Positions 10,220-19,516 of a stretch of 64,000 nt of DNA are shown here, piece after piece (position 1 is the first letter of the stretch; the number at the start of each line of letters is the position of its first letter). The DNA comes from Alphaproteobacteria bacterium PA4 (GTDB taxonomy: Bacteria; Pseudomonadota; Alphaproteobacteria; Sphingomonadales; Sphingomonadaceae): assembly GCA_002256005.1 (NCBI GenBank), contig NKIQ01000014.1:1-64000 (forward strand), read 5' to 3'. The translations under genes and the position numbers were made by a program. The notes under the pieces are model-generated. The model was not told the DNA's origin. It saw only the letters and a list, made by a program, of their open reading frames with translations, and made no database searches.

Positions 10220-10525
10220 ATGGCGTGGGATCTGGCCAGGGCCCTGCACAGAAAAGCCGAGGTGGAAAGCGCCCGGCTACAGGATTTCGCTTTCCAGCAG
10301 CGGGCCCGCGCCATTGGCCTGATCGCCAAGGCCCATGGCCGCGATCCGGCTGATCTGGCCGGCGAATTGGCGGTGTGCCCAGATGCGGAATTGATCGAAC
10401 GCCTTTCCGACATAACCGGACAAGACCCTGCGGCGACCGAATCCGCCCTGTCCGCCGCATTGGCAACGGCTCGCCAGCAATTGCTGGCCGAGCTTGGCGA
10501 CCCCAGCCCACACCGGCTGGCCTGA
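10220..10525 (+). CDS. Hypothetical protein
   Basis: 101 aa ORF, helical composition, in gap upstream of the HTH gene. Confidence 0.55.
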   Translation: MAWDLARALHRKAEVESARLQDFAFQQRARAIGLIAKAHGRDPADLAGELAVCPDAELIERLSDITGQDPAATESALSAALATARQQLLAELGDPSPHRLA

Positions 10526-10594
10526 CAGAGCCGACCGGCAAGAGACGAAAAATTCGGGGTGGTCCGGCTTTCGGTGCAGGATTAGGTCCAAGGG

Positions 10595-11338
10595 ATGACG
10601 GACGCCATCCACGCGCTGACCGACAAGGAAAAGCAGGCACTGCGCCTGCTGACCAACGGCTATGACGCGAAGAGCATGGCCCGGCATCTGGGGCTCTCGG
10701 TCCATACAGTCAACGAACGGTTGCGCGATGCCCGCCGCAAGCTGGCGACATCGAGCAGCCGCGAGGCCGCCCGCCTGCTGCGCGAACTAGAAGGCGCCGC
10801 CCCCGAAAAGCCAGTGGACAAGGATTTGGGGGCTGCGGCGACCCCGGTTTTCGCTGCACCTGACCCGAACCAGCCCGACGCCAAAGGCAGACCGTCCTGG
10901 ATCGGCTGGATCATCGGAGGTATTGCCATGTCATTCACCCTTGTCGCCGTCGCCCTGGCGGCCATGACCGCGCCGGAAGCGGCAACGACCAGCCCGCCGG
11001 CCGCCGCCGCCGAAGCCGCGCATGTTACCGCCGCTCGCCGATTCCTGGCCCTGCTCGACGCCGACAATTGGGACGCCAGCTGGAACGCCACCGGCCAGTC
11101 GTTCAAGGCGCTGAACAGCGTCAAGGTCTGGACAGACGTGTCGACCGACGTGCGCAAGCGCCTCGGCGTCTGCCAGGGCCGTGAACAGGCCAGCGCCGAA
11201 TTCGTGCCGGCCCCGCCCTATGGCTATTGGATCGTCAAGTTCCGCGCCCGCTATGCCAACCGCCCCAACGCCATCGAGACGGTTTCGCTGATGCGCGAGA
11301 ACGACGAATGGCGCGTCGTGGGCGTCATCATCGACTAG
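10595..11338 (+). CDS. LuxR-type HTH - transmembrane - DUF4019-like protein
   Basis: LTDKEKQALRLLTNGYDAKSMARHLGLSVHTVNERLRDARRKL; TM WIIGGIAMSFTLVAVALAAM; C-terminal AARRFLALLDADNWDASWNATGQSFK. Confidence 0.8.
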   Translation: MTDAIHALTDKEKQALRLLTNGYDAKSMARHLGLSVHTVNERLRDARRKLATSSSREAARLLRELEGAAPEKPVDKDLGAAATPVFAAPDPNQPDAKGRPSWIGWIIGGIAMSFTLVAVALAAMTAPEAATTSPPAAAAEAAHVTAARRFLALLDADNWDASWNATGQSFKALNSVKVWTDVSTDVRKRLGVCQGREQASAEFVPAPPYGYWIVKFRARYANRPNAIETVSLMRENDEWRVVGVIID

Positions 11339-11341
11339 CCG

Positions 11342-12013
11342 TCAGAACCCCACGAAGCGCGCCGCCTCCTCGACGCTCTTGCGTTCCGATACCACGGCAT
11401 TGGCCGGGAAGCTGTCGTCCGGCCAGCCCAGCGCGATCGACTTCATGATGATCTGGTCGTCGGCGATGCCGGCATGTTCGCGCACCACCGGTGACTGCAT
11501 GATGCCCTGGCTGTTGATGACGGCGCCGAGCCCGCGCGACCAGGCGGCGTTGACCAGCGCCGTGGCGACGGCACCGCAATCGAAGGGCGTGTCGTCGCTG
11601 CCGGCGAGCACCTTGTCATAGGTGATGATGACGCACACCGGCGCGTCGAACTGGCGGAAGCCGCGCAGCACCCAGTCGAGGCGCATGGCGGCATCGTCGC
11701 GGGCGATGCCCATGGCGCTGAACAATTGCTTGGCGACGCCGATCTGGCGGTCGCGGTGCACGCCGGTGAAGGCCTCGCCGGTGCGGAACTCGCGGCTGTG
11801 CGGTACGCCGGCGACATTGCGCTCGGTATTGCCCTTGCGGATGCGATCGAGCGGCTCGCCGGTCAGCACGGTGAAGTTCCACGGCTGGGTGTTCATCGAC
11901 GACGGCGCCCGCATCGCCAGCGTCAATATCTCCTTGATCAGGTCCATCGGCACCGGATCGGGCTTGTAGCCGCGGATGCTGCGCCGGCCCATGATGACGT
12001 CGTCGAATTCCAT
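11342..12013 (-). CDS. Nitroreductase family protein
   Basis: RRSIRGYKPDPVP...LAMRAPSSMNTQPWNF; GLGAVINSQGI. Confidence 0.88.
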   Translation of the reverse strand: MEFDDVIMGRRSIRGYKPDPVPMDLIKEILTLAMRAPSSMNTQPWNFTVLTGEPLDRIRKGNTERNVAGVPHSREFRTGEAFTGVHRDRQIGVAKQLFSAMGIARDDAAMRLDWVLRGFRQFDAPVCVIITYDKVLAGSDDTPFDCGAVATALVNAAWSRGLGAVINSQGIMQSPVVREHAGIADDQIIMKSIALGWPDDSFPANAVVSERKSVEEAARFVGF

Positions 12014-12052
12014 GTTGCTTGCCCCGGTGGTGGTTACCGGTCCCTCTTGGCG

Positions 12053-13240
12053 TCAGCGCGCGGCAATTGCCATCCCTGCGGCCCAGCCGCTGGCCCAGGC
12101 CCATTGAAAATTATAGCCCCCCAGCCAGCCGGTGACATCGACCGCCTCGCCGATGGCGTAGAGGCCGGGGACCTTGCGGGCCGCCATCGTCTGCGATGAC
12201 AGGCCATCGGTGGCGATGCCGCCGACCGTCACTTCCGCCTTGGCAAAGCCTTCGCTGCCATTGGGCAGGAATTGCCAGTCGGCGAGCAGCCGCTCGATAT
12301 CGCCGAGCCTGGCGTCGCTGATGCTGTGCAGGTCGCCATAGAGCCCGATGCGCTGCCAGAGCATCTCCGCCAGCCGATCGGGCAGCACCGCCGCCAGCTG
12401 GTTGCGCAAAAAGGTCCGGGGCCGGGCGCGCTTCGCCGCCACCAGCCAGCCCGGTTGTGCATCGGGCAGGAAGTTGATCGCCACCGGCTGGCCGTGCCGC
12501 CAATAGCTGGAGATCTGCAGGATGGCCGGGCCGCTGAGCCCGCGATGCGTGAACAGCGCTGCCTCGCGGAACGCCGTCTTGCCGCAGCGCGCCACCACAT
12601 CCGCCGCAACGCCCGAGATCTCGCGGAACAGCGTTTCGTCGCCGCCCAGCGTCAGCGGCACCAGCGCCGGGCGCGGCTCGACGATGGCGAGGCCGAAGCG
12701 GCGGGCGAGGCCATAGGCATAGTCGGTGGCGCCCAGCTTGGGGATCGACGGCCCGCCGGTGGCGATGACCAGCGCCGGCGCTTCCGCCACCCGCCCGCCA
12801 TGGCTGACGCGGAACCGGCCATCACCATGCTCGACCGCGCCGATGGGCTGGCCCAGTGCCAGCGTGACGCCGCCGGCCTCGCATTCATCGCGCAGCATGG
12901 CGACGATCGCCCGGGCGCTGCCGTCGCAGAACAGTTGCCCCAGCGTCTTTTCGTGATAGGCAATGCCGTGCTTTTCGATGAGCCCGATGAAGTCGGCCGG
13001 CGTGTAGCGCCTGAGCGCCGATTTGGCGAAGTGCGGATTGGCCGACAGATAGCGTTCCGGCACCGCGCCGACATTGGTGAAGTTGCAGCGGCCGCCGCCC
13101 GAAATCAGGATCTTCTTGCCCACTTCATCGGCATGGTCGATGACCAGCACGCGCGCCCCGCCCTGCCCGGCCACCGCCGCGCACATCAGGCCGGCGCCGC
13201 CGCCGCCAAGGATGATGGCGTCATAATGCATCATGGTCAT
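12053..13240 (-). CDS. HI0933/YhiN-type NAD(P)/FAD-dependent oxidoreductase
   Basis: YDAIILGGGGAGLMCAAVAGQGGARVLVIDHADEVGKKILISGGGRCNFTN; C-terminal GYNFQWAWASG. Confidence 0.92.
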   Translation of the reverse strand: MTMMHYDAIILGGGGAGLMCAAVAGQGGARVLVIDHADEVGKKILISGGGRCNFTNVGAVPERYLSANPHFAKSALRRYTPADFIGLIEKHGIAYHEKTLGQLFCDGSARAIVAMLRDECEAGGVTLALGQPIGAVEHGDGRFRVSHGGRVAEAPALVIATGGPSIPKLGATDYAYGLARRFGLAIVEPRPALVPLTLGGDETLFREISGVAADVVARCGKTAFREAALFTHRGLSGPAILQISSYWRHGQPVAINFLPDAQPGWLVAAKRARPRTFLRNQLAAVLPDRLAEMLWQRIGLYGDLHSISDARLGDIERLLADWQFLPNGSEGFAKAEVTVGGIATDGLSSQTMAARKVPGLYAIGEAVDVTGWLGGYNFQWAWASGWAAGMAIAAR

Positions 13241-13450
13241 GGCGGCTGCGTTGTCGGCTTTGCCGGTGACTTGCAAGGGAAAAGCGGCCGCCGGCGATGC
13301 GGACCGCCATGGCTGGCCCCCGGCGCGGGTCCGGCCCATAACGCGACACTAACGCGACGCCTGAATCGCGCCGGCGCGCTGAGAAAAAGCCTTTAAGTTA
13401 TTGTTATAATTAAAGATTTTATCCGTAGTCCGAGCGACGACGGCCTTTTC

Positions 13451-16123
13451 CTATCCGCTGTTGCGCAACCCCGCCGCAATGCCATTGATCGTCAGGTGAA
13501 TGCCCTCGGCGATCCGGGCATCGGCCTCGCCGGCGCGGCGGCGGCGGATCAGGTCGATCTGCAGCTCGTTGAGCGGGTCGATATAGGGCAGGCGCAGCTT
13601 GACGCTGCGGGCCAACGCCGGCTGATGTTCGAGCAGCGCGCTCTGGCCGGTCAGCGTCAGCAGCGTGTCGCGGGTGCGCTGCCAGCCGGCGTCGATGCGG
13701 CCGAAGATGGCGCTGCGCAGCGCCGGGTCGGACACCAGCCCGGCATAGCGGCTGGCGATGTCCATGTTGGATTTGGCCAGCACCATTTCGAGGTTGGAGA
13801 GCGCGGCGGTGAGGAACGGCCAGGCCGCGACCATTTCGGCGAGCAGCCCCTTGTCGGCAAAATCGGCGAGCGCCTGACCGGCACCATACCAACCCGGCAG
13901 CATGATGCGCGCCTGCGCCCAGCTGAACACCCAGGGAATGGCGCGCAGATCCTCGATGCGGTCGGATTGGGTGCGCGAGGCCGGGCGCGAGCCGATCTTC
14001 AGCTCGGCGATTTCGGTGATCGGCGTGGCGGCGCGGAAGAAGCCGTTGAACCCCGGCGTCTCATAGACCAGCCCGCGATAGGCGCGGAAGGCATCCTCAC
14101 TGATCGTCTGCATGGCGGCCCGGAACCGCCTGAAATCGGGCGCATTCATCCGCGGCGGTTCGAGGCTGGCGAGCAGGGTTGCCGCCGCCATGGTTTCGAG
14201 GCTGGTTTCGGCGACGCCCGGCGTGCCATATTTCGATGCGATGACCTCCCCCTGTTCGGTGATGCGGATGCGGCCCATGACGCTGCCCTGCGGCTGGGCG
14301 CGGATGGCATCGAAGGCCGGGCCGCCACCGCGGCCGACGGCGCCGCCGCGGCCATGGAACAGCTGCATCTGCAGGCCGCGCGCCGCAAAGACATCGGCGA
14401 GCGCCAGCGCGCCTTCGTGCAGCGACCAGTTGGAGGTCAGATAGCCGCCGTCCTTGTTGCTGTCGGAATAGCCGATCATCACTTCCTGATAGCCGCGCGC
14501 CCGGGCCAGCGCCGCGGCCTTGGGGCGGTCGAGGAAATGCGCCATGACCTGGGGCGCCGCCTCCAGATCCTCGATGGTTTCGAACAGCGGCACCGCCATG
14601 ATGGCGCAATGGGGCGGATCGCCGGGGATATAGAGCCCGACCTCCTTCAGCAGCAGATAGACTTCCAGCAGATTGGCGACGCCGCTGGTCTTGGAGACGA
14701 TATAGGCGCGGATCGCGTCCGGACCGAAGCGGGCATGGGCATCGGCGGCTGCCTGCAGGATTGCCATCTCGCCAAGGGTTTCGGCGCTATAGTTCGCATG
14801 GCGATTGAAGAGCAGCCGCGGACTGGCCAGTTCGTCGCCGAGCAGGGCAACCCGCGCGGCATCGTCCATCGCCGCATAGTCGCCGGGCACGCCGGCGACC
14901 GCCAGCAGCTCCGCCACCACCCGGGCATGGACATCGGCGTTCTGGCGCAGGTCGAGCGTCGCCAGATGAAAGCCGAAGATGCGCAGCGCCCGCACCAGCC
15001 CGTCCAGCCTGACGCCGATCAGCGCCGCGCCGCCATGGCTGGCCAGCGATTGCGTGACGATCTCGAGATCGGCAAGCAGCGCGGCGGCCCTTGCATAGGG
15101 CGCGGCGGCGACCATCGCCGGCAGCGGCGGCGCCCGGCCGGCCAGCGCCTGATAGCTGGCAGCGGTGCGCGCATAGATGTGGATGAGGGCGCGGCGATAG
15201 GGTTCGTCGGCGCGGCTGGCGGCCTGATCGCCGCTGGCATCGGCGAGGGCCGCAAGCGCCGGCGTCACCGCGACATTCGCCGACGACATGGAAAGTTCCG
15301 CACCGATCGCATTCAATTCATTCAGATAATGCCCGATGGCGACCGCCGCCTGCGCGGCCAGCGCGCCGGCCAGCGTCGCGGCATTGACATTGGGATTGCC
15401 GTCACGGTCGCCGCCGATCCAGCTGCCCGGCCGCAGGAACGGCGGCAGCGCCGCGCCGGTCAGCGCCTCCCAGCGCCGGTGCAGGCGCGGCAGCACCGGC
15501 AGGAAGCTCGCTTCCAGATAGGACAGCGCCGACTGGATCTCGTCGGCGACCACCGGCTTGACCGAGCGCAGCGGCCGCGTCTGCCACAGAATCGTGATCT
15601 GGCGGATCAGCTCGGCCTCGGTCTCCGGCGCGCAGACGCCGTCGCTGCACGCCGCCAGCAGCCGCGTGATGCTGGCCTCCCGATCGATCATGCTCTTGCG
15701 GCGCACCTCGGTCGGGTGGGCGGTCAGCACCGGCGCGATCAGCGCGCCCTGCAACAGCGCGATCACATCGACCCGCGCCACGCCGGCGGCGGCCAGCTGG
15801 TCGATGGCGCCGGCCAGCGTCGCCTCGCGCCGGCTTTCCGGCGCGGCGCCGCGATCCTCGGCCAGATTGGCGAGCAGCGAGAACAGCAGGAAGCCGCGCA
15901 CGAAGCGCAGCGTGTCCCCCAGATCGAGTGCCGCCAGCCGCGCATCGAGCGCGGCGCGGGTTGCCGGGTCATCGCCGCGATGCGCCGCGACACTGGCCTG
16001 GCGCACGCCCTCGATGGCATCGAACACCGCATCGCCTTCGGCAGCGCGAATGACATCGCCGAGCAGGCGACCGAGATAGCGAACGTCCTCGCGTTCGCTG
16101 AGATGGGGGGCGGCGATCATCAT
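13451..16123 (-). CDS. ppc: Phosphoenolpyruvate carboxylase
   Basis: VLTAHPTEVRRK, GSWIGGDRDGNPNV, MIGYSDSNKDGGYL, FHGRGGAVGRGGGP motifs. Confidence 0.96.
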   Translation of the reverse strand: MMIAAPHLSEREDVRYLGRLLGDVIRAAEGDAVFDAIEGVRQASVAAHRGDDPATRAALDARLAALDLGDTLRFVRGFLLFSLLANLAEDRGAAPESRREATLAGAIDQLAAAGVARVDVIALLQGALIAPVLTAHPTEVRRKSMIDREASITRLLAACSDGVCAPETEAELIRQITILWQTRPLRSVKPVVADEIQSALSYLEASFLPVLPRLHRRWEALTGAALPPFLRPGSWIGGDRDGNPNVNAATLAGALAAQAAVAIGHYLNELNAIGAELSMSSANVAVTPALAALADASGDQAASRADEPYRRALIHIYARTAASYQALAGRAPPLPAMVAAAPYARAAALLADLEIVTQSLASHGGAALIGVRLDGLVRALRIFGFHLATLDLRQNADVHARVVAELLAVAGVPGDYAAMDDAARVALLGDELASPRLLFNRHANYSAETLGEMAILQAAADAHARFGPDAIRAYIVSKTSGVANLLEVYLLLKEVGLYIPGDPPHCAIMAVPLFETIEDLEAAPQVMAHFLDRPKAAALARARGYQEVMIGYSDSNKDGGYLTSNWSLHEGALALADVFAARGLQMQLFHGRGGAVGRGGGPAFDAIRAQPQGSVMGRIRITEQGEVIASKYGTPGVAETSLETMAAATLLASLEPPRMNAPDFRRFRAAMQTISEDAFRAYRGLVYETPGFNGFFRAATPITEIAELKIGSRPASRTQSDRIEDLRAIPWVFSWAQARIMLPGWYGAGQALADFADKGLLAEMVAAWPFLTAALSNLEMVLAKSNMDIASRYAGLVSDPALRSAIFGRIDAGWQRTRDTLLTLTGQSALLEHQPALARSVKLRLPYIDPLNELQIDLIRRRRAGEADARIAEGIHLTINGIAAGLRNSG

Positions 16124-16254
16124 GGCCGCAGTGAAGCGCGTCGCACGCCGCAAGTCGAGCCATTATGTCGCAGCGCAGCAAAATTCCGCCGGGATTTGCA
16201 CAGCGGCCATGCCGCATGTTAGGTCGCGGGCGGAATTCAGCCTGCGGGGGCACC

Positions 16255-16920
16255 ATGGCATTTTCGGACATTCTCATCATCCTGCTGATCACGGCCGGGG
16301 CCACCAAGGCAGCGGCCTATTTCGCCGCCAATGCCGCGCATCTGACCCTGGCCGAGCGCCGCCAGGTCGCCATCCAGTCGGTCGGCATCCAGGCCATCGT
16401 GCTGTCGATCTTCGTGTTCCGCGGGCCGAACATCCTCGAACTCTTCCATGTCTCGGTCGAGGCGCTGGAAGTCGCCGGCGGCCTGATTCTGCTGCTGTTC
16501 GCCATCGGGCTGGTGCTGGGCGAGGATCATTCCGCCGATGAAAACGCGCCGAAGCCGACGACGGCGATGGCCACCTATCCGCTGGCGGTGCCGCTGCTCG
16601 CCTCGCCCCAGGCCATTGTCGCCATCACCATCTTTTCGACCACCGCCGGGTTCGGCAATCGCGGCCCGATCTGGCTGGCGCTCGGCGCCATCCTCGCCTT
16701 CAACCTGGTCGTCATGCTGCTGATCGCCCAGTTCATCGGTGGCAAGGACCCGGCCAAGAAATCCGGCGGCGGCGGTTCCGCCATCCTGCTGCGCGTCGTC
16801 GCGCTGCTGCTCGCCGCGCTGGCGGTGGAGATCATGGCGCTGGGCCTGCGCGGCTATGGCATCATCCCGGAAAAGCCGCCGGCCAAGGTCGCGGGGCTGG
16901 CCAAGCCTGCCGGCCATTGA
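16255..16920 (+). CDS. MarC family integral membrane protein
   Basis: 222-codon multi-TM protein; AVPLLASPQAIVAITIFSTTAGF. Confidence 0.7.
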   Translation: MAFSDILIILLITAGATKAAAYFAANAAHLTLAERRQVAIQSVGIQAIVLSIFVFRGPNILELFHVSVEALEVAGGLILLLFAIGLVLGEDHSADENAPKPTTAMATYPLAVPLLASPQAIVAITIFSTTAGFGNRGPIWLALGAILAFNLVVMLLIAQFIGGKDPAKKSGGGGSAILLRVVALLLAALAVEIMALGLRGYGIIPEKPPAKVAGLAKPAGH

Positions 16921-18416
16921 TGCAGCGCCAGCTTCCGGCGCTGGCGGCAGCCCTGCTGCTCGCCGGCTGCGCGACATTGGGGCCGGACTATGCCCCGCCA
17001 CCGCCGGCGATCGCCGATGGCTGGGTGCCGCCATCGCTGGGCAGCACCGCCGTCGCCGCCAGCGACACCCCCTGGTGGCAGGCGTTCAACGATCCGGCGC
17101 TCGACGCGCTGATCACTGCCACTATCGCCGGCAATCGCGACCTGAAGGTTGCCGGCCTGCGCGTGCTGGAGGCGCGGGCCCAGCTCGGCATCGCGCAATC
17201 GACGCGCAGCCCCCAGGCCGCCACCGCCAGCGCCGCCACCGGCTATGGCGCCAGCGCGCCGGGTGGCCAGCCGATCGGCAAATATGATTTCCTCTACGGC
17301 ACTGCCGGCGTCAGCGCCGGCTGGGAAATCGATTTCTGGGGCAAGTTCCGGCGCAGCATCGAGGCGGGGACCGCCGGCTATTTCGCCGCCATCGCCTCGC
17401 AACAGGATGTGGCGCTGATTCTGCGCGCCGAGGTGGCGCGGCTCTATCTGCAATATCGCACGCTGCAGGAACGGCTGGCGGTGGTGCGCAGCAATATCGA
17501 ATTGCAGCAGCGCAACGTCGCCATCACCGAATTGCAGTTCCGCGAGGGCGATGATGCCGAGCTGGACGTGCAGCAGGCGCGCACCCAGCTGCTCACCACC
17601 CGCGCCGCTGTGCCGCAACTGGAAGCCGGCATGACGCAGACCCGCAACGCGCTGGCGCTGCTGATGGGTCGGGCACCGGGCGATGTGCCGGAACTGGCGC
17701 TGTCGCCGGACACCATCCCGGCGACGCCGGCCGCCCTGCCCGTCGCCATCGCCAGCGATCTGCTCCGCCAGCGCCCCGATGTGCGCACCGCGGCGTTCCG
17801 GGCCGGGGCGCAATCGGCGCAGATCGGCATTGCGCGCGCCGATCTCTACCCCAGCCTGTCGCTGGGCGGCTCGATCAGCCTGACGCGGACGACTTTGGGC
17901 GGCCTCAGCAACAGCGTCGATATCGGCATCGGCCCCGCCATCCGCTGGAACATCCTCGATTTCGGGCGCATCCGCGGCAATGTCCGCGTGCAGGATGCCC
18001 GGCTGGAACAGGCGCTGGAAAATTACCAGCAGACGGTGCTGAAGGCGGCAAACGAGGTCGACAGCGCCGCCATCGTGCTGGTCAAGGCGCGCGAGGAAGG
18101 CGCCATCCTCGCCGATTCCGTTATCGCCGCCAAACGCTCGCTGACCCTCGCCAACATCCGCTATCGCGAGGGCCTGTCGGACTTCCAGCGCGTGCTCGAT
18201 GCCCAGGCGGCGCTGCTGCGCCAGCAGGACCGCGCCATCAGCAACCGCGGCGATACGGCCATCGCGCTCGTCGCGCTGACGAAGGCGGTCGGCGGCGGCT
18301 GGATCGCCCCGACCGAAGCCGATTTCGCCAGCCCGGACACCCGCGCGCGCATGCAGGCGCGCAGCAATTGGGCCGGGCAACTCGACATGCCGCAAAGCGC
18401 AGGGACGCCGAAATGA
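16920..18416 (+). CDS. NodT-family outer membrane efflux lipoprotein
   Basis: Lipobox LLLAGCATLGPDY; PWWQAFNDPALDALI; FRAGAQSAQIGIARADLYPSLSLGGS. Confidence 0.92.
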   Translation: MQRQLPALAAALLLAGCATLGPDYAPPPPAIADGWVPPSLGSTAVAASDTPWWQAFNDPALDALITATIAGNRDLKVAGLRVLEARAQLGIAQSTRSPQAATASAATGYGASAPGGQPIGKYDFLYGTAGVSAGWEIDFWGKFRRSIEAGTAGYFAAIASQQDVALILRAEVARLYLQYRTLQERLAVVRSNIELQQRNVAITELQFREGDDAELDVQQARTQLLTTRAAVPQLEAGMTQTRNALALLMGRAPGDVPELALSPDTIPATPAALPVAIASDLLRQRPDVRTAAFRAGAQSAQIGIARADLYPSLSLGGSISLTRTTLGGLSNSVDIGIGPAIRWNILDFGRIRGNVRVQDARLEQALENYQQTVLKAANEVDSAAIVLVKAREEGAILADSVIAAKRSLTLANIRYREGLSDFQRVLDAQAALLRQQDRAISNRGDTAIALVALTKAVGGGWIAPTEADFASPDTRARMQARSNWAGQLDMPQSAGTPK

Positions 18417-19516
18417 GCGATGACACCGCCACCGCCGCCACCCCAGCCAGGCAGACCCGCCGCATCGGGCTGGTGCTGCTCGGGCTGGTCGTGCTGCTCA
18501 TCACCCTCCACCTGATCGGGGACCGGCTGACGCCCAACAGCAACCAGGCGCGCATCCATGCCTTCATCGTCGGCATCGCGGCCGAAGTCGGCGGCACTGT
18601 CGAGGCCGTGCATGTCACCAACAACAGTCGGGTGGTGAAGGGCCAGCCGCTGTTCACGCTCGGCACCGATGCCTATGAAATCGCCGCCGAAAAGGCGCGC
18701 GCCGATATCGCCGCGACCCTGCGCGAGCAGCAAGCGCAGGATGCCGCCATCGTCGCCGCGAAAGCCAATGTCGCCATCGCCATGGCCGAGCTCGACAAAT
18801 CGGCAAAGGACGCCAGCCGCCTCGAACGCATCTATGCCGAGGACAAGGGCGCCGTCTCCGTCCGCCGCCTCGATGTCAGCCGCGCGACGCTGGTCGAGGC
18901 GCGGGCGCGGGTGACCGGGGCCAATGCGCAGGTGGCGCAGGCTGTCGCCGCCCGCGGCCTCTCCGGCGACGACAATGACCGGCTGATCGCGGCGCAGAGC
19001 GCGCTGAAAAAGGCCGAGCTCGACATCCGCCGCACCACGGTGCGCGCGCCCGCCGACGGCCTGATCACCGACCTGAAGACCGAAAAGGGCCAGTTCGCCG
19101 GGCCGGGCAACCCGATCATGACCTTCATTTCGGTGAAGGACGCCTGGGTGACCGCCAACATGACCGAGAACAATTTGGGCCTGATGACCGTCGGCGCGCC
19201 CTGCGAGATCGTCCTCGACGTGCTGCCCGGCCAGATCATCAGGGGCCGGGTGCGCAGCATCGGCTATGGCGTCAACGCCGGCGCCAAGACACCGCCCGGC
19301 ACCCTGCCCGAGGTGCAGAACAGCCGCGATTTCCTGCGCCAGGCGCAGCGTTTCCCGGTTATCGTCGCGCTCGACCAGCCCGATGCCATGGTCATCCGCT
19401 CGCTGCGCGAAGGCGGCCAGGCCGAAGTCATCGTCTACACTGGCGACAATGGCGTAATGAACGCGCTTGGCCGGCTGTTCATCCGGGTCAAGGCGCTGCT
19501 GGCCTATGCCTGGTAG
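18413..19516 (+). CDS. HlyD/EmrA-type efflux periplasmic adaptor
   Basis: Single N-terminal TM, VGGTVEAVHVTNNSRVVKGQPLFTL, IRRTTVRAPADGLIT; overlaps neighbour starts. Confidence 0.9.
   Translation: MSDDTATAATPARQTRRIGLVLLGLVVLLITLHLIGDRLTPNSNQARIHAFIVGIAAEVGGTVEAVHVTNNSRVVKGQPLFTLGTDAYEIAAEKARADIAATLREQQAQDAAIVAAKANVAIAMAELDKSAKDASRLERIYAEDKGAVSVRRLDVSRATLVEARARVTGANAQVAQAVAARGLSGDDNDRLIAAQSALKKAELDIRRTTVRAPADGLITDLKTEKGQFAGPGNPIMTFISVKDAWVTANMTENNLGLMTVGAPCEIVLDVLPGQIIRGRVRSIGYGVNAGAKTPPGTLPEVQNSRDFLRQAQRFPVIVALDQPDAMVIRSLREGGQAEVIVYTGDNGVMNALGRLFIRVKALLAYAW

Noticed and set aside
13496-16222. 908-aa plus-strand ORF opposite ppc
   Set aside because: Antisense of phosphoenolpyruvate carboxylase; His/Arg/Gln-rich translation without domain features
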